Origin: Sclerurus mexicanus
Lineage: Eukaryota > Chordata > Aves > Passeriformes > Furnariidae
DNA length: 64,000 nt
Direction: 5' to 3'
Assembly (NCBI GenBank): GCA_013396755.1
Contig: VWZF01001849.1
Location: 510,471-574,470, forward strand
Both the position numbers and the translations under genes were made by a program. Under the pieces are notes generated by a model. It did not search any database and was not told the DNA's origin. It saw only the letters and a program-made list of their open reading frames with translations. Below, piece after piece: positions 43,434 through 55,100 of this stretch; within the stretch, counting starts at the first letter, position 1; the number at the start of each line of letters is the position of its first letter.

Positions 43434-46421
43434 ACACAGGATTTCATGAATTGGTAGTCGACATCACTGTGCCAGCTGTAGCAGATTGTTGAAGGAAGTC
43501 CAAACCCAGAGACACATGCTTCTGACTGTGTAGTTGGAAGTCGTCTCAGCTCTTGAGTATTTTGCTGGAGGGGTGGAGGTAAGGGGGGGTAGGAAAAGAC
43601 CTGATCTATCCCTTAGGCATCTGAAATGTGTGAATGAATTGCAGTTGTCCTAAGTACCCATTCGACTTCCAAACATCGTGAAAAGAATGCATATGAAACA
43701 AGTTCAGTTATATTTTTGAAAGGTATTTGTTAGTATAAATGAATATATATAATGCAAATATTTATGCAGAGGGAGAGAGATGATTTGTCTTACAATTATA
43801 ATATGAGCTGTGATGCAGTGGTTAAAATATTAACTTTGTACGCATTGTTGAAAGTCTTGGATTGGTAGCCTCAATTTTCATTGGTGTTACAAAGTAAACA
43901 TAAAATTGTTTGTCTTCTGTATATGCCCTTGTACAGACTCTGTGTTATGGGAAATGCTTAAAAGTTCACATCAAGCTAAGGCAGAACTGCATAAAATAAC
44001 TACTTGCCATTCCATGTATAATGTAATACTAAAAATTCTTTTCTAAGTCTTACAAATTTAATAACTGCCATTTTTTAAAAATCTAGTTAGGTTGTGAATG
44101 TCTCTGATCATCAAGAATACAGCTGAGATCTCATCATGTCCATATGAAAAAATTAGCACTTCAGGAGGTAATCTCTTGTTTTTAAAAGCTGAATTTATAA
44201 TGGACTGTCTGATGATTATGTACATCTGATTATTTCTTGCTTAGTATGTTTCCCACTTAAAACATCTAGAGACTGTACTCATGAAATTAAGCTGAAGATA
44301 AAATAGGGAGAACTTTCACATGAATTTAATCGGCATCACTTTTATTTTTGTTTACAATTTGCTTATTTGGATATTTTCAATTAATTATGAGCATATTTTT
44401 ATACAATTGTAATCTTTAGAAATAACTATTTTTTTTAATGGAGAAATTTAAAATATATTCTATGTGGACCTCTGCATTAGCAGATACGCTGGGGCTGCAT
44501 ATCCACCTCTACACAAATGGTTTTGCTGGTTCCACGGAAAAGACTCCTGGATTACTGGATGTTAAGTCTGCATCTACAGTGTTAATGGTGTGCCACCATT
44601 TACAGGGAGCTGAGATTCTGCAGTGATCATGGGACCACAGGGCTGCCTTTAGGAGGTTGTTGTGCAAGTATTGCTGATGTGTGAAGAAGGTTTATAAAAC
44701 TGAGGCTCTCTGGAGTTCAGTCTTTTACTACCATGGCAGCATATTCCATATCGGCAGTCTTTGCAGGACCAGTGGTGATTAATTAGATTAGATAGAGCAA
44801 AATGATAGCTTGACATGGAAGGAATTGTATGGCAATGCCTGGAGAACAAAAAGAATGGGAGGAAAAATTATGTGCAGTTGTTTCACAGGCACCAGAGAGC
44901 GTTTGTAACTCTGCTTTTTTTTCCTGACAATGATGACTTAAGGCAGATATTCAGTGTATAGTTAACTCTGCATCTTTCTGAACAGCTGTGTAGTTCTGCT
45001 TTTATTTAGCAGCATGGAGAACATTGTAATTTGGCATGGGAATTAGGTTAGCATAGAAGGGCCCACTGTGAGAAAATGCCTGTACCTTTCTAAGAGGATA
45101 GTGTTCTGGTGCTAATAATGCATGGCACTTCATCTGTACTGACAAGAAGGTACAATGCTGAACCTGTATCTTATCCACTAATTTAACAAATTATTTGTCT
45201 TTTATGTAGAGTTTGAGTGAAAGCAATTGTCAGGCCTAAGGCAAATGCACATGAATGGAGTGTGCTCTGCAAGTCACCTGCTGTTAATGTGAAAGGTGTT
45301 CAGGCAAAACAATTGACAAACTTTTGCCTAAAGACAAAGTTTTCGTTCATATTTGAGTCAGAGGTCTGATTTTCAGTCTCAACACCTGCTGTTCCTCTTG
45401 AAAGTAATGCAATCTATTAGGACACACCTCTCAGACTCCTCGGGCCCTTTGTTTTTGGGCATCTAGTAAGTGGACATAGGTACCTACCTACCTTTAGCTT
45501 AGGTTGCTACTGCAGTGTCTTTTTTTTCCCCTTCACCATTGCAAATTTTGGCAAACATTCTGTTTCTGAGCACTGAACTAAAAGTAAATACAGCTTTATG
45601 CTGATTTTTTTTTTTTTGGGCCACAAAAAAGATGCATATCTGTGTCTTGAGTGTACGTATGACAAATTAATAATTTTGTACGTTGTGCTTGTGCCATTAT
45701 TATTTCAGTTGTTTGACTTTATCTCACTGGCAGAATGATTCTCTCCCACAAAAAATTCTTTTTTTTTTCTTCCAAATATATATGAATAAATATATATATA
45801 GCAAACTTGCAAGCAGGGCTAGTTATTTGTATTTTTTAAGCTTAAAGTATACCGTCCGGTGCTGACAAGTACCTAGCACCTCTTCTGGATTTCTTGCACA
45901 ACTTCGTTTAGCTTTTGTAAATTTTAAAAACAAATATAGAGAGACCTACGTGTTTGAAATATAAATGATATATATGGATTAGCATGTAACTGTATATTAT
46001 TGAACATGCAATGAACTGACTGGTAAGTGAAGTCTAATCTTATGGCTAGCAATGTAATTTATTCAGACTGTATTTTTGTACAGCGCAGTGCACACTAACC
46101 TATTGCCTCTGTGTCCTCTATAATGCCTAAAACTGTGCCTAGAAATTTCATTTATGTCTTTCAAGGAAAAAAAAATGACTTAATGCTTCATGTTGTTGAT
46201 AGTATTGGTTTTTCTGATGTTGTTCTTTATTTATTTTTGAGAAGTGTATGGTATGTTTATTAAATGAATCCATCACAATATGGCTCGTTTTAAATGGTCA
46301 TTGTTAGCAGGGAAAGACGGATGTTTTTTTATCTAAACTTTTAAGTTTGCAGTTTTATTACCATTTCTGCATTTCACGATTTTTGTAGCTTACATAAAGT
46401 TTTATGTGAAAAAGTAACTGA

Positions 46422-46427
46422 AATAAA
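46422..46427 (+). promoter_or_regulatory. TMEM47: Distal poly(A) signal AATAAA
   Basis: A canonical hexamer within an A tract, with a T/G-rich stretch 20-40 bases downstream. It is the best candidate for the main cleavage site of TMEM47. Confidence 0.55.
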
Positions 46428-46445
46428 AAAAAAAATTGTTACACT

Positions 46446-48633
46446 ACCAAAATGTGCCTGTTTTACTCTGAGTAGAAGATGTATGCAGCTGAAATGGTGT
46501 GGTTTCCTGTTGGACAGGCTGAGAAGGAACAATCTACTTAGACTAATGAATATGCCTGGTATTCAGTTTTTCCATGCTGAAGGAGTCTTATCAAAATACA
46601 CGGGGGAGAGAGGGAGTGCTGGAGAGGTTTCACTGGCAAGATTCTGTAACTCACCTGGCCGTTAAGCAGTAGCACAGGGTCTTTCTGGGTGTCACAGAGC
46701 CCATGCTGCCTTTATAAAAATGTGGAGTATTGTAACATCAGAAGACCTTATTGCTTTAATGTGAAAACCCAAGACCATGTGTTGAAATGGACATCTATAT
46801 TGAGCTCCTTGTTCCAGTGGGGGAATTTGTTAATTTCATACAGGTTTCTTTTTCACATTTCCAATAATTAATACTTTTTCCTATTTTGATTCTAAAAGCT
46901 GGGTTACTTTTCATCCGGAAAAAAAAAAAAATAGATGCTGTTTTTGAACTTGAAACCTGCAAAAATGGAAAAGCATGTTTAAAATACTAAAGACATGATA
47001 CTGTGGTTTTTTTCTAGTGTTGGGTAATGTACTGTCATCCTCTGCATGGCTGGATACCTCTCAAGTGGGCAGGCAGCAGCCTGAGGCTGCCAGCAGAAAG
47101 CAGTAGGAGAAGAGAAGGCAAAAGCTTGGTTGGCTTCAGGGGACTATTGCAGTGAGCAGCGAGTGCTGAGTGAATACAGGCACAAGGGTGGGATGCACAG
47201 AGTGGAAATCTAGTGATGGAAAAGGAATTCAAAGCAGGGAGCAAGCATGATGGGAGTGGACAAGGAGGGATCTTAAGCTTTTTCATTCAAAATGCAAGTG
47301 CATTGCAAGGGGGGAAGTTCATAGGGGAACTATGAATCCTCAGTCACAGGGAGTGAGGGAGAAAGCCAGAGCTGATGAAAGGCTCATTTCTTGAAATCTA
47401 CATTCAATTATTGTAGTTGTGGCTTTAGGGGTACATTATCCAGACGTTTGACCTTGTCTTAATGCCCAAATTTTAGGTCATCTGTGTTCCTACGTGTTCA
47501 CACAAGGTCAGAGGGGCCCACTTGCTTCAGGGAAAGAAATTAAGCGTAGGGTGACTGTGATTTGCTCAAACCTTGTCTATCCAAACACACTGAATGATAG
47601 GAGCCCTGGCTGGGCAAGATCTGGCAAGCCCTCGGCACACCAAATATGTCTTGGCAGTCTTGAGTGGCATCTCACAATGTGTTTGGTATCCACCACAAAA
47701 GTAGGTCTGCATTCTGCTGCTGAACCAGATTAAGTGGTTCTGGGCACATGGCATGTTGTAAACAAGAGAAAAATGTGTGAAAGATGGTGTAGAAGCCCAA
47801 GTTTCTTCCTAATAAAATGCAGTTTAAACAGGAACAAGCAAGCAGGAGTGAAAGCAAGTGGTTTGAGGTCTGCAAGTGACAATGAAAACTCCAGCATACA
47901 AACTCAGCCAAACAGAGCCAAAGTGAAACTTTTTGGGACTTTAGAAAGTCTTCTTTTAACTCGATATTTTGGTGTTTTGTCTGTGAAGAGGGAGTTGTAA
48001 TGCTTGCCTGATTCTGTACCTTGGTGGAGTATTTCCCAAATCCAAATTTTTGTGTTAAATTTATTGGCACGGTGGTATTTTGGAGATACAGAAAACTTTT
48101 CTGTTGTGTTAGTGACTTCCTGGCACTCTCTTGATGGGAAACAGTGGGCTTTTCGAACAGTCGTTTTGAAGAAGAATAAATCTTCCAGGTATTCCGAAAG
48201 CTGAGTGATGGAATTTGATTCAACAAGCACTGCAACCTATACAAAGGCTCTTTTTTTATTTTCTTCAGTTAATACTTACACCAAGCTTTTTGATTTGTGA
48301 GAAGAAACACTGGATGCAGCCAACCAGGTGAATGACAGTAGTTCAGTGTCTCATTAAGAGCATGCTTTGTAACTAGTTCCCCTGTAATAAACCAATGGGT
48401 TCTACAATCCACTAGGCCATTGCCCACCCTTAGAGTGACTGGTTTGATTGGTATATAGAAACCTCATATATTCTATGAGGAATATATACATTGTAAGTGA
48501 GTGAAATACCAGTATTCAACTAAGTACTGGACTGTAATAATAGAATCACAAAAGCTATTAATTATTTTGCTCCTGCCTTCCTTCCTCAGTTCGTTTTATT
48601 TTATTTTTTTTCAGATCCATATTGTACTATTTC
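46446..48633. other. 3' flank of TMEM47, no gene assigned
   Basis: Intergenic sequence. An A run at 46919-46932 and a more GC-rich patch at about 47035-47290 are present. A 190-codon minus-strand open frame (47672-48244) is the longest outside the CpG island; it has no domain I recognise and no CpG island or splice signals, so I do not call it a gene. Confidence 0.4.
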
Positions 48634-49158
48634 AGAATCACACAGAATCACAGAATGGGTAAGGTTAAAAGGAACCACTGTGGGTTATCTGGTCCAACCT
48701 CCCTGCTCATGCAGGATTGTCCTAGAGCACATTCCACAGGAATGCACCCAGATGATTCTGGAATATCTCCAATGAGAGAAACTCCACACCTTCTCTGGGC
48801 AACCTGTTCCAGTGCATGGTCATCCACACAGGAAGGAAGTTCTTTTTCATTTTCAGGGGGAACTTTCTGTGCATCAGTTTCTGCCCTTTGCCCTTTGTCC
48901 AATTGCTTGGCATCACTGAACAGAGCCTGGTCCCTCCTCTGACACCTTCCCTTCAGATAATTGTATATGATGTCTCAGTTGTCTCTTCTCCAGGCTGAAT
49001 AGGCCCAGCTCTCTCAGCCTTTCCATGTAAGAGAGGTGCTCCAGTCTCTTAATAATTTTTGTCCCCCTCCACTGGACCTGGTCCAGAAGCTCCATGTCTC
49101 TCTTGTACTGAGAAGTCCAGAACCAGACACAGCACTCCAGATGTGACCTGACTATAGT
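48634..49158 (-). mobile_element. CR1 LINE 3' fragment, minus strand (well preserved)
   Basis: It begins on the + strand with the inverted CR1 3' end (AGAATCACACAGAATCACAG...). Minus-strand translation of 48648-49095, in shifted frames, gives the final part of the CR1 reverse-transcriptase ORF, including RLRELGLFSLEKRQLR and an SYMERL segment just before it. It is 5'-truncated at about 49158 and carries several frameshifts. It is younger-looking than the other CR1 copies in this window. Confidence 0.92.
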
Positions 49159-52100
49159 GAGTTATAAGATTTTATACATAAATGAATATATTAGGCCTGC
49201 CACTGCAAGAAAATATCTAAATGGGCATAGTTAGACAGCAGGTTTTAATGATGGACAGGAGCCAGGGACACGTTCATGATGGGTTCATCTCCGTGGAAGA
49301 AGCACATCCCAGGACAAGAGGAATGGTTTGGTTCCTGACCGCACTGCAGATTCCCTGCCTTGCAGCCTCCTTGCCCTCTCCTGTGAGAGGGAATATAACA
49401 ATTCAGCACTTTTCTGTCAAAGATGATGAGTAGTGATATGATTTAAACACCTAGAGTGTGATTATTGGGACAGGCAGCTGAACTGCTTTGTGTATCTTAC
49501 CGTACATGCTGTAGTGGTACAAAGTAGTTATGTCACACTGAAGGGGCTATACAACAGGGCAGCAGGAAGAGGAGTTACCTGCTTACCTTTTGCACTCTGG
49601 AGGGAATCTAATGCTCCAATGAAAGGAGACTGCCCTTCCCTGCAGTTGACCAAGCATGCTTGTCGTGGATAAGGCTTTGGAGCTCAGGAAAAAATTAATA
49701 GAGAGAGCACAAGTGAGTGCTAAATAGGGAGCTGGCTATCTCGGATCAAGGTAAGTGACACCTGAAAGAAGTAAGTGACCTGTAGAAGAAACACACCCAG
49801 GGCCAAGCTTCAAGTGTGATAATTACCACAGGACACAAAAATGATCTGTACTGTTTTGATTCCCTGAGAGATTCTGGACTGCAAAGCAGTTTTGGAGGAT
49901 TTTGTGAGCTCAGACCCTGAGTTCATTCCCACCAAATGTCAGCTTCCTGTGATGCTTTTTTCCTGGTAGGTGCCTTCGGTCACTGCACACCTTCTGAGCA
50001 TCTCTCTGTACTGTACTGTGCACCATAACTAAAACCCTGTCCTGGAGAGAGATGTGGACCACTGTGCAATGACACTGAAGCTGGGCAGGACATGGAGAGG
50101 TTTGGGATGCTCCTCAGTCCTGCTACAGATGAAGACTGGATGCAGATAGATATGCCTTGGTGTGAATATGAAACTAGCTGTAACTGAGATAAATCATTAC
50201 GGTACAGTGGGGTACAAAAGAATTTCTGCAGTAGCAGACAAGCCTTGGTATATAACAATGATGAATGAATTCATAAATGCCCTCCTAAATAAGAGGAATA
50301 TTTTCTGACTCAGAGCTGCTGTGGGCCTAAAATACTTACCTTTGTCTCCAAGTTGCTGTCACCATAGGCAGAATCTTAAATTCTTTTGCTTGAGGATGTC
50401 GTTTTTTTTTTTTTTAAGGAAATTTAATAATATTGGAATTATTTAAAATACTTAAATATATATACACGTTGTGAAGCTTCAACTCTTTTGAAATATTTTC
50501 TTAGCTGGAACATCTGTTTTAGGTTTTGGTTTCTTTTTTCCCTTTTTACTACTTATCTATTTTTCATGTCAAGAGGAAAAAGAAAGATAAAACATTTGAG
50601 CCAGCTGGAAGTTAAGAGAATAGGAGGGCAAGGCTGAACTTTATACTTATCTTGGAATAACAGGACTGTGGAGGGACTAATTGCAGTTCTATGAGCAGAT
50701 AGCTCTGCAATGAAAATATCTGCAAAAAAGTGAAATCAATAGTAACTGAGACACAATGCCTCTCTTTCCTAAACACACACTAACTTTGTTTCTATCTGTT
50801 CCCATTTCTTCCCTTGATGCTACAAGAAAAGGAACATTCATTACAGGATTTGTCCTGCATATCTTTTGAAGTATGTATGCTTGCTTTAAAGCTGTATAAC
50901 AAAGTAGTTTTTGAACTAATATCAGGAATTTCTAATGGAAATGTTTAGAATACCTAATTTCCAAGGCCTAACTGGAAACAAATTATTACATCACTAAAAT
51001 TTGCTTGAGGGGAAGCCAAAAGGGATTCATTTAATGAAATAAGAAGTCCTAGCTGGAGAAAATTATTTTCACTGGGGAACATCTGAAAAGCTTTGCAGAT
51101 GTTGGATTAAAAGAAACCCTACTGAATTATTCTGAATCTTTTAACACATGGATGTTTTGACATGAAATATCATGCAACTTGCAAAAGGAACAGGCAAAGA
51201 TATTCTGAGAAGCGAAAGTGTGAACAGATTGTGCTCCATTTGTTTGAAAACAACCCTTACCTGATGAAAGTGCAATGCCATTATACTCCCTACCAAACAT
51301 CTTGTAATTCTAACACGCTTATTTTTATGGCTGTTTTTATGGCTGTAAGAGTGTGACAACATGGTGGTTTAGGCCTCAGGTTTTAAAATGCCCGTTCTCT
51401 TGAGAACTGAAGATGCAAATCCAAACTACACTCAGCTCATCCCTTCATCCTGGCAAAGTGGATTTGATGCTGTTTGCAGCTTGTGATTCTCTAGTCTCGT
51501 GGACAAAAGCTAAATCCCCAAGAGTTTGGCTGTTCTGTGCCTGTACAAAAGAAGTCTTTGCAGCATTTCAGTTTTCTTACAGATTCTCACTCTGTCTCTG
51601 CAGTAATTTGCAGACCTGTGAATATTTTGGAGGCAACAACTCTCCAAGCCAGAGGGGCATGGGTTCCAGCACCACTACCATTGAAGAGCTTTGGCCAGCT
51701 GTTCTCACACTGAAAATGCCACTGGGAACTAAGGACTGTCTGATTTTTCCCGCTCGAGTCAGTGCAGATTTGTGTGCATAAAATGTGAATAGGTAAAGGT
51801 GTAACCAGCTACCCTGTTGGTGGCTGACCAAGTTCATACCACGTTAAGAAGTGGTGAAATTGTCACTGGGCAATGCTCTGGTGCATATGTGTCTATAATA
51901 AATGACCTGCACTCACACACTTCTGGTGATGGAGCTATTTACACAGGAGAAAGTTCTTCTGAGGAAATCAAATATATTATAATGTTGACGGGGAAGAATA
52001 TTCAACTCTCATATCTTAGACTTTACATACAGAGAAATGGAATGTCATCAAACACATGTAGATGCTTTCAATATGTAAATATGTATCACTGGAGAGTATA

Positions 52101-55100
52101 GCAACACCATTCTATAATGTTGTTCCCATTACCATTTTTTAACACAGCTTAATAGAAGACAAAATAGCTGGTCATTTTAATAAGAAATTAGATACAGGGT
52201 GAAAAAAATGAGAACTTCACAAACTAGTAAATGTGAAAGTTTCATTATTCATGGCCTACACACCTTTTCCCACAAAGTGGCTGTTGGAGAAGAATGTTTT
52301 CTCAGATTTGTATTTTAATGAGGAATTTTACTTGCTTGTTGGGCAAACTTTGAAACTATTGCTGCTTTGCAAACCTTATTTTCTGAGAAATCTGAATAGA
52401 TGCGGGTTAATTATTTGCTTACAGTTAAGCTTCTCACACCTCTGATTCAATTTTGCGGGTCTCGTGGCGCTGAAGCTCTCGAGAATAGTTACAGTAGTTT
52501 TTTCAAAGGTCCCATTTTTCGTATTGCAGCAAAAGTTTACAAAAAAGTCAGATCAGCAGCCTCTGCCTCCCAACACAGTCACATATCTGCGGAATTCAAA
52601 GCAGGGCTCTCTAGAAGCTGCTAATTGCCTGTCAATCATCTGCTACACCAGCAGTTCACACGTTCTCGCTATCGACCTAGCAGATTAATAGTATAACCCA
52701 AACAAAGGAACAAAGGCTAAACTGTTCAATTGGGAAGGGTACTGTGTGGTCTTTTCAGGCCAAGATTAACAGAGAAGCAGAGAAATGGTGTTCTTTGTAA
52801 AACTAAAGCTGCGGTGACCTTAACTCTGGCAAACAGACTGAATGAGTTCAGCACTATTTGCCAGCAAAACCTGAAACAGCAATGAAAACCATAAAGAAAC
52901 ACCCCAAACCCTATACTGAAAAATCTTTCCAAGGAAAATGAAGTAAAATTAATTTGACTTTTTGGAGTCAGCGGCATAGCTAAAATTATTCACAAAGCTA
53001 TGCTAGAAACTGTTGACCATTATGCGACAGCCTTGTACTGAATGTATTTTTAGTGTCTGCCTGAGTCTATTTTCAGGACAAAAAACAGCCCTGTTTAAAA
53101 AAGAATGTTTAAATTTTCCTCTGATATCTCTGGGACTTGTATTCTTGGATTGAGGTCAATCAGAATAAGGGTACTATTATTACTGAAATTAATATTTTTA
53201 TAGTTGTATATTCATCATAGCTAGGCATTCCAACTGAGGCTAAAACTCTGTTGTGCTAGCATTGAACCAATACCAAAGACGAGCCCCTGAAAATTTCCAG
53301 TCCCTCTATACTGTCTGGAGTCAAATTCATGATTAAGATGACAGTGAGAGTTGCTTTCTAAGTAGGGCAGTGCTGGATGAAGAGAAAAGGGTGATTTGTG
53401 TGAGGAATGGCTGCTCCACAAAATGTTTTATCTACCTTTATTGATATTTACTTGGTATAATTAGTGACCATCTGCAGAGAAAAATTCCTTTCAGGCTAAA
53501 AGAGAGAATACACAAATGGGCCTCTGGTCTTCCTTGGTTTCCTAAGGCAGATTGTGTTATTTGAGGGTGCAATGACTTATTTTCCTTTGGCTTCTTGTTC
53601 CTGCTTGCCATAACCATGTCCAGAGTCTCCACTGTTCTAATACAGTATTTTTCCAGGACTGCATGATAAATTTGAGTCATTTCAGTGATCCACTACACAA
53701 TGAAGTGGTTGGGAAGTGAGTCTTATCAGCCCACAGTGTTTCAGCAGCAGACTAGGAGGGGTCCCCCAGCAAGGGGCAGGGAAAATTGCTGCAGCCAATG
53801 CACCCCTGGCCTCTGTGTTGTGACCCTTAACTTAAGAGAACAGATATTCCTTCGCTGCTGCTGTTGCCAGTCCCAAATAATATCTGCTTTCCAGGCCAGA
53901 TGAAACAGAAGCCTTGGATAATGTTAGGAAGCAAAAATCAGAGTCTGAAACAAGAATCAATGATTCTGATACAGTCTGACCTAACACACTCTCACGAAAG
54001 GTTCACATAGTTTGTATGGAAACCTGTTATTCTATTGCATCAGTGGCCTCAACAAACTGTGCAATGGATGAAAATATGGAAACTACCTTATATTTCAAAA
54101 TAATTAGTAAATAGTTCTTGCAACTAAATGTTGTTCTGAAAAGTGCCAGTTGGACAGTCATTCTGAATGCTTGGCTTTGAAATATCAAGATAATTTCTAT
54201 TATCTCTGTGACTCATAGTGCCACCATTTTTTGTTCCCTGATTCCATGTACAAAATTAATAGAATGGCATTTCTAAAATGCAACCCTGAATGTGCGATTC
54301 AAGTTTTGTTTTCTGTGAATATTCTTTAATATAAATCTGAATTTTTTCATCACTAGAGATACTCAATTCAGTAAACTTATTCATTTGCCTATAAAACTTT
54401 GATGAGTTACAAGGTATCCACTTGTCTTTAGTGCAGGATGCAATTAGTATTATTTCATCTTATAGTCATAAAAAATAGGGAATTTTTAGCCTAGTATCAG
54501 AGCCAGGAGACTTTCAATTGCAGTCAAAAAAACTACAGTAAGGGCATATATTAAATGCAAATAGAGGAATATCTCAGAACCTGGAAAATCAATTGAGAAG
54601 TAATGAACATTGATGAACATATAAAACTTGCAGAAAGTCTCATTTATTCATTGTGAGCTTCAATAAAGGACATCTCATTTGTCTGCTACAGAGCTGGAGC
54701 ACGATGGATTACACTACATGGTGAATATTTTGCTTTGTGTTTTATTGATCTGAGGGGAAAATACAGATTGCACTGTTGAGTATGAACTGGATTCAAAGCC
54801 ACTGAAGTCAATGAAAAGATTTCTTTTTATTTTGGGGGTTTTAAAGCAGCTAACATCTGTGAAGTGTAACTTGTACAGTCAGTGTAAATTCATACCACAA
54901 TCCTGGACCAAAATGAAGAATATTCTCTCTCTGGCCCAAATAAACTATACGTATTTCCTAGATTTTTCTTCTATGAACCTGATTGCATAGAACAGAACTA
55001 CAATCTTTAATTTAGGAGAACATCTCAGATAGGTGAGGTTACATCCAGTCTGTATGTGCCCATAGAAGTACATGCATGCATGTATCCTCCCACATTGATT

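Larger units (their letters stand above)
42835..46445 (+). other. TMEM47: TMEM47 3' untranslated region
   Basis: AT-rich sequence after the stop codon with no competing gene. Canonical AATAAA hexamers occur at 42855-42860 (20 bases after the stop), 45785-45790 and 46422-46427. The last is followed by a T/G-containing stretch (TGTGCCTGTTTTACTCTG) suitable as a downstream element, so a 3' UTR of about 3.6 kb is the best reading. AU-rich elements (TTATTTATTTTTG near 46226) suggest control of mRNA stability. The end is inferred, not observed. Confidence 0.6.

Noticed and set aside
48648..49095. Minus-strand frames of 84 and 60 codons
   Set aside because: These are the remnant of the CR1 reverse-transcriptase ORF and are covered by the mobile-element entry, not separate genes.
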